Assembly (NCBI GenBank): GCA_964036275.1
Contig: CAXIWQ010000177.1
Coordinates: 1-64,000 of the forward strand
DNA: 64,000 nt
Source: Litoditis marina
Taxonomy: Eukaryota > Nematoda > Chromadorea > Rhabditida > Rhabditidae
Reading direction: 5' to 3'
Shown in pieces: positions 1 to 11,495 of this stretch (its first letter is position 1; each line of letters starts with the position of its first letter). The notes below the pieces were generated by a model. The model did no database searches, was not told where the DNA came from, and saw nothing but the letters and a program-made list of their open reading frames with translations. The translations under genes and the position numbers were made by a program.

Positions 1-18
1 TATTACCTCTTTGCCTTG

Positions 19-148
19 CAGCTACAGAAAAAAGTTCATACGGCTATCAAGTCTGTTGCTCCCAGCTACAAAAACCTGATACGACAATCTATTCTGTGGC
101 GCACAGCCACAAAAGACAAATTAACGCGGTTATTACCTCTTTGCCTTG
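19..148 (+). repeat. Representative satellite monomer made of three ~43-bp subunits
   Basis: Read from CAGCTACA, the monomer splits into three diverged subunits: 19-62 (44 bp), 63-103 (41 bp) and 104-148 (45 bp). All three begin CAGCTACA or CAGCCACA followed by an A-tract. All have an ACG near subunit position 20 (TACGG, TACGA, AACGCGG). All end in a similar block (TCTGTTGC, TCTGTGGC, CTCTTTGC). The landmarks fall at matching offsets in all three, and the same partition works in the monomers I checked elsewhere. I infer that a ~43-bp unit triplicated and diverged, and that the trimer then became the amplified monomer. Confidence 0.8.
95..111. other. Conserved hairpin dyad in each monomer (first example)
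   Basis: TGTGGC, a five-base spacer GCACA, then GCCACA gives a perfect 6-bp stem. Flanking TT and AA allow two more A-T pairs across one mismatch. The dyad sits at the junction of subunits 2 and 3 and is kept in nearly every monomer, including variants changed only in the spacer (GGCACACAGCC in the 36-40 kb zone). A minority with GGTGCACAGCC (about 50,069, 51,509, 53,060 and 54,619) lose the innermost pair. It could form a cruciform or act as a protein-binding dyad; neither is shown. Confidence 0.7.
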
Positions 149-379
149 CAGGTACAGAAAAAAGTTCATACGGCTATCAAGTCTGTTGCTCCCAGCTACA
201 AAAACCTAATACGACTTTATATTCTGTGGCGCACAGCCACAAAAGACAAATTAACGCGGTTATTGACTCTTTGCCGTGCAGCTACAGGAAAAAGGTTATA
301 CGGCTATCAAATATGTTGCTCCCAGCTACAAAAACCTAATACGACTATCTATTCTGTGGCGCACAGCCACAAAATACGA

Positions 380-2709
380 ATTAACGCGGTTATCGACTCT
401 TTGCCTTGCAGCTACAAAGAACAGTTCATACGGCTATCAAATCTGTTGCTCCCAGCTACAAAAACCTAATACGACAATCTATTCTGTGGCGCACAGCCAC
501 AAAATACGAATTATCGCGGTTATCGACTTGTTGGCTTGCAGCTACAGAGAAAAGTTCATACGGCTATCAAGTCTGTTGCTCCCAGCTACAAAAACCTGAT
601 ACGACAATCTATTCTGTGGCGCACAGCCACAAAAGACAAATTAACGCGGTTATTACCTCTTTGCCTTGCGGCTACAGAAAAAAATTCATACGGCTATCAA
701 GTCTGTTGCTCCCAGCTACGAAAACCTAATACGACTTTATATTCTGTGGCGCACAGCCACAAAAGACAAATTTACGCGGTTATTGACTCTTTGCCGTGCA
801 GCTACAGAAAAAAGGTTATACGGCTATCAAGTATGTTGCTCCCAGCTAAAAAAACCTAATACGACTATCTATTCTGTGGCGCACAGCCACAAAATACGAA
901 TTAACGCGGTTATCGACTCTTTGCCTTGCAGCTACAGAGAACAGTTCATACGGCTCTCAAGTCTGTTGCTCCCAGCTACAAAAACCTAATACGACTATAT
1001 ATTCTGTGGCGCACAGCCACAAAAGACGAATTAACGCGGTTATTGACTCTTTGCCTCGCAGTTACAGAGAATATTTCATACGGCTATCAAATCTGTTGCT
1101 CCCAGCTACAAAAACCTAATACGACAATCTATTCTGTGGCGCACAGCCACAAAAGACAAATTAACGCGGTTACTGACTCTTTGCCTTGCAGCTACAGAAA
1201 AAAATCATACGGCTATCAAGTCTGTTGCTCCCAGCTACGAAAACCTAATACGACTTTATATTCTGTGGCGCACAGCCACAAAACACGAAATATCGCGGTT
1301 ATCGACTTGTTGGCTTGCAGCTACAGAGAAAAGTTCATACGGCTATCAAGTCTGTTGCTCCCAGCTACAAAAACCTGATACGACAATCTATTCTGTGGCG
1401 CACAGCCACAAAAGACAAATTAACGCGGTTATTGACTCTTTGCCTTGCAGCTACAGAAAAAAAATTATACGGCTATCAAGTCTGTTGCTCCCAGCTACGA
1501 AAACCTAATACGACTTTATATTCTGTGGCGCACAGCCACAAAATACAAATTAACGCGGTTATCGACTCTTTGCCTTGCAGCTACAAAGAACAGTTCATAC
1601 GGCTATCAAATCTGTTGCTCCCAGCTACAAAAACCTAATACGACAATCTATTCTGTGGCGCACAGCCACAAAATACGAATTATCGCGGTTATCGACTTGT
1701 TGGCTTGCAGCTACAGAGAAAAGTTCATACGGCTATCAAGTCTGTTGCTCCCAGCTACAAAAACCTGATACGACAATCTATTCTGTGGCGCACAGCCACA
1801 AAAGACAAATTAACGCGGTTATTACCTCTTTGCCTTGCGGCTACAGAAAAAAATTCATACGGCTATCAAGTCTGTTGCTCCCAGCTACGAAAACCTAATA
1901 CGACTTTATATTCTGTGGCGCACAGCCACAAAAGACAAATTTACGCGGTTATTGACTCTTTGCCGTGCAGCTACAGAAAAAAGGTTATACGGCTATCAAG
2001 TATGTTGCTCCCAGCTAAAAAAACCTAATACGACTATCTATTCTGTGGCGCACAGCCACAAAATACGAATTAACGCGGTTATCGACTCTTTGCCTTGCAG
2101 CTACAGAGAACAGTTCATACGGCTCTCAAGTCTGTTGCTCCCAGCTACAAAAACCTAATACGACTATATATTCTGTGGCGCACAGCCACAAAAGACGAAT
2201 TAACGCGGTTATTGACTCTTTGCCTCGCAGTTACAGAGAATATTTCATACGGCTATCAAATCTGTTGCTCCCAGCTACAAAAACCTAATACGACAATCTA
2301 TTCTGTGGCGCACAGCCACAAAAGACAAATTAACGCGGTTACTGACTCTTTGCCTTGCAGCTACAGAAAAAAATCATACGGCTATCAAGTCTGTTGCTCC
2401 CAGCTACGAAAACCTAATACGACTTTATATTCTGTGGCGCACAGCCACAAAACACGAAATATCGCGGTTATCGACTTGTTGGCTTGCAGCTACAGAGAAA
2501 AGTTCATACGGCTATCAAGTCTGTTGCTCCCAGCTACAAAAACCTGATACGACAATCTATTCTGTGGCGCACAGCCACAAAAGACAAATTAACGCGGTTA
2601 TTGACTCTTTGCCTTGCAGCTACAGAAAAAAAATTATACGGCTATCAAGTCTGTTGCTCCCAGCTACGAAAACCTAATACGACTTTATATTCTGTGGCGC
2701 ACAGCCACA
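380..2709 (+). repeat. Tandem 9-monomer higher-order repeat, two copies (period 1169 bp)
   Basis: The order of variant monomers in about 380-1,540 is repeated at about 1,549-2,709 with a shift of 1,169 bp, and I saw no difference inside the block. It diverges at both edges by substitutions typical of other monomer types. The period is nine monomers less one base. Such exact multi-monomer repeats are the usual result of unequal exchange or replication slippage inside a satellite array. Confidence 0.85.
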
Positions 2710-3499
2710 AAAGACAAATTAACGCGGTTATTGACTCTTTGCCTTGCAGCTACAGAAAAAAAATCATACGGCTATCAAGTCTGTTGCTCCCAGCTACGAA
2801 AACCTAATACGACTTTATATTCTGTGGCGCACAGCCACAAAACACAAAATATCGCGGTTATCGACTTGTTGGCTTGCAGCTACAGAGAAAAGTTCATACG
2901 GCTATCAAGTCTGTTGCTCCCAGCTACAAAAACCTGATACGACAATCTATTCTGTGGCGCACAGCCACAAAAGACAAATTACCGCGGTTATTACCTCTTT
3001 GCCTTGCAGCTACAGAAAAAAGTTCATACGGCTATCAAGTCTGTTGCTCCCAGCTACGAAAACCTAATATGACTTTATATTCTGTGGCGCACAGCCACAA
3101 AAGACAAATTAACGCGGTTATTGACTCTTTGCCGTGCAGCTACAGGAAAAAGGTTATACGGCTATCAAGTATGTTGCTTCCAGCTACAAAAACCTAATAC
3201 GACTATCTATTCTGTGGCGCACAGCCACAAAATACGAATTGACGCGGTTATCGACTCTTTGCCTTGCAGCTACAGAGAATATTTCATACGGCTATCAAAT
3301 CTGTTGCTCCCAGCTACAAAAACCTAATACGACAATCTATTCTGTGGCGCACAGCCACAAAAACAAATTATCGCGGTTATCGACTTGTTGGCTTGCAGCT
3401 ACAGAGAAAAGTTCATACGGCTATCAAGTCTGTTGCTCCCAGCTACATAAACCTAATACGACTATATATTCTGTGGCGCACAGCCACAAAAGACGAATT

Positions 3500-4799
3500 A
3501 ACGCGGTTATTGACTCTTTGCCTCGCAGTTACAGAGAACATTTCATACGGCTATCAAATCTGTTGCTCCCAGCTACAAAAACCTAATACGACAATCTATT
3601 CTGTGGCGCACAGCCACAAAGACAAATTAACGCGGTTATTGACTCTTTGCCGTGCAGCTACAGGAAAAAGGTTATACGGCTATCAAATATGTTGCTCCCA
3701 GCTACAAAAACCTAATACGACTATCTATTCTGTGGCGCACAGCCACAAAATACGAATTAACGCGGTTATCGACTCTTTGCCTTGCAGCTACAGAGAACAG
3801 TTCATACGGCTATCAAGTCTGTTGCTCCCAGCTACAAAAACCTAATACGACTATATATTCTGTGGCGCACAGCCACAAAAGACGAATTAACGCGGTTATT
3901 GACTCTTTGCCTCGCAGTTACAGAGAATATTTCATACGGCTATCAAATCTGTTGCTCCCAGCTACAAAAACCTAATACGACAATCTATTCTGTGGCGCAC
4001 AGCCACAAAAGACAAATTAACGCGGTTATTGACTCTTTGCCTTGCAGCTACAGAAAAAAAATCATACGGCTATCAAGTCTGTTGCTCCCAGCTACGAAAA
4101 CCTAATACGACTTTATATTCTGTGGCGCACAGCCACAAAACACAAAATATCGCGGTTATTGACTCTTTGCCTCGCAGTTACAGAGAATATTTCATACGGC
4201 TATCAAATCTGTTGCTCCCAGCTACAAAAACCTAATACGACAATCTATTATGTGGCGCACAGCCACAAAGACAAATTAACGCGGTTATTGACTCTTTGCC
4301 GTGCAGCTACAGGAAAAAGGTTATACGGCTATCAAATATGTTGCTCCCAGCTACAAAAACCTAATACGACTATCTATTCTGTGGCGCACAGCCACAAAAT
4401 ACGAATTAACGCGGTTATCGACTCTTTGCCTTGCAGCTACAGAGAACAGTTCATACGGCTATCAAGTCTGTTGCTCCCAGCTACAAAAACCTAATACGAC
4501 TATATATTCTGTGGCGCACAGCCACAAAAGACGAATTAACGCGGTTATTGACTCTTTGCCTCGCAGTTACAGAGAATATTTCATACGGCTATCAAATCTG
4601 TTGCTCCCAGCTACAAAAACCTAATACGACAATCTATTCTGTGGCGCACAGCCACAAAAGACAAATTAACGCGGTTATTGACTCTTTGCCTTGCAGCTAC
4701 AGAAAAAAAATCATACGGCTATCAAGTCTGTTGCTCCCAGCTACGAAAACCTAATACGACTTTATATTCTGTGGCGCACAGCCACAAAACACAAAATAT
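3500..4799 (+). repeat. Tandem 5-monomer higher-order repeat, two copies (period 649 bp)
   Basis: Monomers at about 3,500-4,150 reappear in the same order 649 bp downstream. Both copies include a monomer with the short junction CACAAAGACAAATT (one A fewer than usual). At least one substitution separates the copies (ATTCTGTGG versus ATTATGTGG near 4,250). Confidence 0.75.
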
Positions 4800-5379
4800 C
4801 GCGGTTATCGACTTGTTGGCTTGCAGCTACAGAGAAAAGTTCATACGGCTATCAAGTCTGTTGCTCCCAGCTACAAAAACCTGATACGACAATCTATTCT
4901 GTGGCGCACAGCCACAAAAGACAAATTAACGCGGTTATTGACTCTTTGCCTTGCAGCTACAGAAAAAAAACATACGGCTATCAAGTCTGTTGCTCCCAGC
5001 TACGAAAACCTAATACGACTTTATATTCTGTGGCGCACAGCCACAAAAGACAAATTAACGCGGTTATTGACTCTTTGCCTTGCAGCTACAGAAAAAAAAT
5101 CATACGGCTATCAAGTCTGTTGCTCCCAGCTACGAAAACCTAATACGACTTTATATTCTGTGGCGCACAGCCACAAAACACAAAATATCGCGGTTATCGA
5201 CTTGTTGGCTTGCAGCTACAGAGAAAAGTTCATACGGCTATCAAGTCTGTTGCTCCCAGCTACAAAAACCTGATACGACAATCTATTCTGTGGCGCACAG
5301 CCACAAAAGACAAATTAACGCGGTTATTACCTCTTTGCCTTGCAGCTACAGAAAAAAGTTCATACGGCTATCAAGTCTG

Positions 5380-7070
5380 TTGCTCCCAGCTACGAAAACC
5401 TAATACGACTTTATATTCTGTGGCGCACAGCCACAAAAGACAAATTAACGCGGTTATTGACTCTTTGCCGTGCAGCTACAGGAAAAAGGTTATACGGCTA
5501 TCAAGTATGTTGCTCCCAGCTACAAAAACCTAATACGACTATCTATTCTGTGGCGCACAGCCACAAAATACGAATTGACGCGGTTATCGACTCTTTGCCT
5601 TGCAGCTACAGAGAAAATTTCATACGGCTATCAAATCTGTTGCTACCAGCTACAAAAACCTAATACGACAATCTATTCTGTGGCGCACAGCCACAAAAAC
5701 AAATTATCGCGGTTATCGACTTGTTGGCTTGCAGCTACAGAGAAAAGTTCATACGGCTATCAAGTCTGTTGCTTCCAGCTACAAAAACCTAATACGACTA
5801 TATATTCTGTGGCGCACAGCCACAAAAGACGAATTAACGCGGTTATTGACTCTTTGCCTCGCAGTTACAGAGAACATTTCATACGGCTATCAAATCTGTT
5901 GCTCCCAGCTACAAAAACCTAATACGACTTTATATTCTGTGGCGCACAGCCACAAAAGACAAATTAAAGCGGTTATTACCTTTTTGCCTTGCAGCTACAG
6001 AAAAAAGTTTATACGGCTATCAAGTCTGTGTCTCCCAGCTACAAAAACCTAATACGACTTTATATTCTGTGGCGCACAGCCACAAAACACGAAATATCGC
6101 GGTTATCGACTTGTTGGCTTGCAGCTACAGAGAAAAGTTCATACGGCTATCAAGTCTGTTGCTCCCAGCTACAAAAACCTGATACGACAATCTATTCTGT
6201 GGCGCACAGCCACAAAAGACAAATTAACGCGGTTATTGACTCTTTGCCTTGCAGCTACAGAAAAAAAAAACATACGGCTATCAAGTCTGTTGCTCCCAGC
6301 TACGAAAACCTAATACGACTTTATATTCTGTGGCGCACAGCCACAAAAGACAAATTAACGCGGTTATTGACTCTTTGCCTTGCAGCTACAGAAAAAAAAT
6401 CATACGGCTATCAAGTCTGTTGCTCCCAGCTACGAAAACCTAATACGACTTTATATTCTGTGGCGCACAGCCACAAAAGACAAATTAACGCGGTTATTGA
6501 CTCTTTGCCGTGCAGCTACAGGAAAAAGGTTATACGGCTATCAAGTATGTTGCTCCCAGCTACAAAAACCTAATACGACTATCTATTCTGTGACGCACAG
6601 CCACAAAATACGAATTGACGCGGTTATCGACTCTTTGCCTTGCAGCTACAGAGAAAATTTCATACGGCTATCAAATCTGTTGCTCCCAGCTACAAAAACC
6701 TAATACGACAATCTATTCTGTGGCGCACAGCCACAAAAACAAATTATCGCGGTTATCGACTTGTTGGCTTGCAGCTACAGAGAAAAGTTCATACGGCTAT
6801 CAAGTCTGTTGCTTCCAGCTACAAAAACCTAATACGACTATATATTCTGTGGCGCACAGCCACAAAAGACGAATTAACGCGGTTATTGACTCTTTGCCTC
6901 GCAGTTACAGAGAACATTTCATACGGCTATCAAATCTGTTGCTCCCAGCTACAAAAACCTAATACGACTTTATATTCTGTGGCGCACAGCCACAAAAGAC
7001 AAATTAAAGCGGTTATTACCTTTTTGCCTTGCAGCTACAGAAAAAAGTTTATACGGCTATCAAGTCTGTT
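5380..7070 (+). repeat. 8-monomer higher-order repeat, two partial copies (period 1040 bp)
   Basis: The series of variants at about 5,380-6,030 recurs at about 6,420-7,070. It includes the AGAGAAAATTTC monomer and the short junction CACAAAAACAAATTATCG. The copies differ by a few substitutions, for example TGCTACCAGC near 5,641 against TGCTCCCAGC near 6,681, and GTGTCTCCC at 6,027 against GTTGCTCCC at 7,067. Confidence 0.7.
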
Positions 7071-9399
7071 GCTCCCAGCTACAAAAACCTAATACGACTT
7101 TATATTCTGTGGCGCACAGCCACAAAAGACAAATTATCGCGGTTATCGACTTGTTGGGTTGCAGCTACAGAGAAAAGTTAATACGGCTATCAAGTCTGTT
7201 GTTCCCAGCTACAAAAACCTGATACGACAATCTATTCTGTGGCGCACAGCCACAAAATACGATTTAACGCGGTTATCGACTCTTTGCCGTGCAGCTACAG
7301 GGAAAAGGTTATACGGCTATCAAATATGTTGCTCCCAGCTAAAAAAACCTAATACGACTATCTATTCTGTGGCGCACAGCCACAAAATACGAATTAACGC
7401 GGTTATCGACTTGTTGGCTTGCAGCTACAAAGAACAGTTCATACGGCTATCAAATCTGTTGCTCCCAGCTACAAAAACCTAATACGACAATCTATTCTGT
7501 GGCGCACAGCCACAAAATACGAATTATCGCGGTTATCGACTTGTTGGCTTGCAGCTACAGAGAAAAGTTCATACGGCTATCAAGTCTGTTGCTCCCAGCT
7601 ACAAAAACCTGATACGACAATCTATTCTGTGGCGCACAGCCACAAAAGACAAATTAACGCGGTTATTACCTCTTTGCCTTGCGGCTACAGAAAAAAATTC
7701 ATACGGCTATCAAGTCTGTTGCTCCCAGCTACGAAAACCTAATACGACTTTATATTCTGTGGCGCACAGCCACAAAAGACAAATTTACGCGGTTATTGAC
7801 TCTTTGCCGTGCAGCTAGAGGAAAAAGGTTATACGGCTATCAAGTATGTTGCTCCCAGCTAAAAAAACCTAATACGACTATCTATTCTGTGGCGCACAGC
7901 CACAAAATACGAATTAACGCGGTTATCGACTCTTTGCCTTGCAGCTACAGAGAACAGTTCATACGGCTATCAAGTCTGTTGCTCCCAGCTACAAAAACCT
8001 AATACGACTATATATTCTGTGGCGCACAGCCACAAAAGACGAATTAACGCGGTTATTGACTCTTTGCCTCGCAGTTACAGAGAATATTTCATACGGCTAT
8101 CAAATCTGTTGCTCCCAGCTACAAAAACCTAATACGACAATCTATTCTGTGGCGCACAGCCACAAAAGACAAATTAACGCGGTTATTGACTCTTTGCCTT
8201 GCAGCTACAGAAAAAAAATCATACGGCTATCAAGTCTGTTGCTCCCAGCTACGAAAACCTAATACGACTATATATTCTGTGGCGCACAGCCACAAAACAC
8301 GAAATATCGCGGTTATCGACTTGTTGGCTTGCAGCTACAGAGAAAAGTTCATACGGCTATCAAGTCTGTTGCTCCCAGCTACAAAAACCTGATACGACAA
8401 TCTATTCTGTGGCGCACAGCCACAAAAGACAAATTAACGCGGTTATTGACTCTTTGCCTTGCAGCTACAGAAAAAAAATCATACGGCTATCAAGTCTGTT
8501 GCTCCCAGCTACGAAAACCTAATACGACTTTATATTCTGTGGCGCACAGCCACAAAAGACAAATTAACGCGGTTATTGACTCTTTGCCTTGCAGCTACAG
8601 AAAAAAAATCATACGGCTATCAAGTCTGTTGCTCCCAGCTACGAAAACCTAATACGACTATCTATTCTGTGGCGCACAGCCACAAAATACGAATTGACGC
8701 GGTTATCGACTCTTTGCCTTGCAGCTACAGAGAATATTTCATACGGCTATCAAATCTGTTGCTCCCAGCTACAAAAACCTAATACGACAATCTATTCTGT
8801 GGCGCACAGCCACAAAAACAAATTATCGCGGTTATCGACTTGTTGGCTTGCAGCTACAGAGAAAAGTTCATACGGCTATCAAGTCTGTTGCTTCCAGCTA
8901 CAAAAACCTAATACGACTATATATTCTGTGGCGCACAGCCACAAAAGACGAATTAACGCGGTTATTGACTCTTTGCCTCGCAGTTACAGAGAACATTTCA
9001 TACGGCTATCAAATCTGTTGCTCCCAGCTACAAAAACCTAATACGACAATCTATTCTGTGGCGCACAGCCACAAAGACGAATTAACGCGGTTATTGACAT
9101 TTTGACTTGCAGCTACAAAAAAAAAATCATACGGCTATCAAGTCTGTTGCTCCCAGCTACAAAAACCTAATACGACTATATATTCTGTGGCGCACAGCCA
9201 CAAAGACAAACTAACGCGGTTATTGACTCTTTGCCGTGCAGCTACAGGAAAAAGGTTATACGGCTATCAAATATGTTGCTCCCAGCTACAAAAACCTAAT
9301 ACGACTATCTATTCTGTGGCGCACAGCCACAAAATACGAATTAACGCGGTTATCGACTCTTTGCCTTGCAGCTACAAAGAACAGTTCATACGGCTATCA

Positions 9400-11495
9400 A
9401 ATCTGTTGCTCCCAGCTACAAAAACCTAATACGACAATCTATTCTGTGGCGTACAGCCACAAAATACGAATTATCGCGGTTATCGACTTGTTGGCTTGCA
9501 GCTACAGAGAAAAGTTCATACGGCTATCAAGTCTGTTGCTCCCAGCTACAAAAACCTGATACGACAATCTATTCTGTGGCGCACAGCCACAAAAGACAAA
9601 TTAACGCGGTTATTACCTCTTTGCCTTGCGGCTACAGAAAAAAATTCATACGGCTATCAAGTCTGTTGCTCCCAGCTACGAAAACCTAATACGACTTTAT
9701 ATTCTGTGGCGCACAGCCACAAAAGACAAATTTACGCGGTTATTGACTCTTTGCCGTGCAGCTACAGGAAAAAGGTTATACGGCTATCAAGTATGTTGCT
9801 CCCAGCTAAAAAAACCTAATACGACTATCTATTCTGTGGCGCACAGCCACAAAATACGAATTAACGCGGTTATCGACTCTTTGCCTTGCAGCTACAGAGA
9901 ACAGTTCATACGGCTATCAAGTCTGTTGCTCCTAGCTACAAAAACCTAATACGACTATATATTCTGTGGCGCACAGCCACAAAAGACGAATTAACGCGGT
10001 TATTGACTCTTTGCCTCGCAGTTACAGAGAATATTTCATACGGCTATCAAATCTGTTGCTCCCAGCTACAAAAACCTAATACGACAATCTATTCTGTGGC
10101 GCACAGCCACAAAAGACAAATTAACGCGGTTATTGACTCTTTGCCTTGCAGCTACAGAAAAAAAATCATACGGCTATCAAGTCTGTTGCTCCCAGCTACG
10201 AAAACCTAATACGACTTTATATTCTGTGGCGCACAGCCACAAAACACGAAATATCGCGGTTATCGACTTGTTGGCTTGCAGCTACAGAGAAAAGTTCATA
10301 CGGCTATCAAGTCTGTTGCTCCCAGCTACAAAAACCTGATACGACAATCTATTCTGTGGCGCACAGCCACAAAAGACAAATTAACGCGGTTATTGACTCT
10401 TTGCCTTGCAGCTACAGAAAAAAAATCATACGGCTATCAAGTCTGTTGCTCCCAGCTACAAAAACCTAATACGACAATCTATTCTGTGGCGTACAGCCAC
10501 AAAATACGAATTATCGCGGTTATCGACTTGTTGGCTTGCAGCTACAGAGAAAAGTTCATACGGCTATCAAGTCTGTTGCTCCCAGCTACAAAAACCTGAT
10601 ACGACAATCTATTCTGTGGCGCACAGCCACAAAAGACAAATTAACGCGGTTATTACCTCTTTGCCTTGCGGCTACAGAAAAAAATTCATACGGCTATCAA
10701 GTCTGTTGCTCCCAGCTACGAAAACCTAATACGACTTTATATTCTGTGGCGCACAGCCACAAAAGACAAATTTACGCGGTTATTGACTCTTTGCCGTGCA
10801 GCTACAGGAAAAAGGTTATACGGCTATCAAGTATGTTGCTCCCAGCTAAAAAAACCTAATACGACTATCTATTCTGTGGCGCACAGCCACAAAATACGAA
10901 TTAACGCGGTTATCGACTCTTTGCCTTGCAGCTACAGAGAACAGTTCATACGGCTATCAAGTCTGTTGCTCCTAGCTACAAAAACCTAATACGACTATAT
11001 ATTCTGTGGCGCACAGCCACAAAAGACGAATTAACGCGGTTATTGACTCTTTGCCTCGCAGTTACAGAGAATATTTCATACGGCTATCAAATCTGTTGCT
11101 CCCAGCTACAAAAACCTAATACGACAATCTATTCTGTGGCGCACAGCCACAAAAGACAAATTAACGCGGTTATTGACTCTTTGCCTTGCAGCTACAGAAA
11201 AAAAATCATACGGCTATCAAGTCTGTTGCTCCCAGCTACGAAAACCTAATACGACTTTATATTCTGTGGCGCACAGCCACAAAACACGAAATATCGCGGT
11301 TATCGACTTGTTGGCTTGCAGCTACAGAGAAAAGTTCATACGGCTATCAAGTCTGTTGCTCCCAGCTACAAAAACCTGATACGACAATCTATTCTGTGGC
11401 GCACAGCCACAAAAGACAAATTAACGCGGTTATTGACTCTTTGCCTTGCAGCTACAGAAAAAAAATCATACGGCTATCAAGTCTGTTGCTCCCAG
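9400..11495 (+). repeat. Tandem 8-monomer higher-order repeat (period 1040 bp)
   Basis: Variants at about 9,400-10,455 are repeated with a 1,040-bp shift, including the rare GGCGTACAGCC hairpin-loop change near 9,451 and 10,491 and TGCTCCTAGC near 9,931 and 10,971. A third, single copy of the same eight-monomer block lies at 28.6-29.66 kb. Confidence 0.8.

Noticed and set aside
19..148. CENP-B box in the monomer
   Set aside because: I searched for TTCG followed at the right spacing by A and CGGG; the monomer has TTCATACGG and AACGCGG but no acceptable match.
16..339. Recurrent 107-, 150- and 193/194-codon open frames starting MQLQ across the whole window
   Set aside because: They start at TTG, not ATG, repeat with every monomer in a rotating frame, overlap each other, and end at the same CC-TAA/TGA of the satellite. 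They are by-products of a stop-poor repeat.
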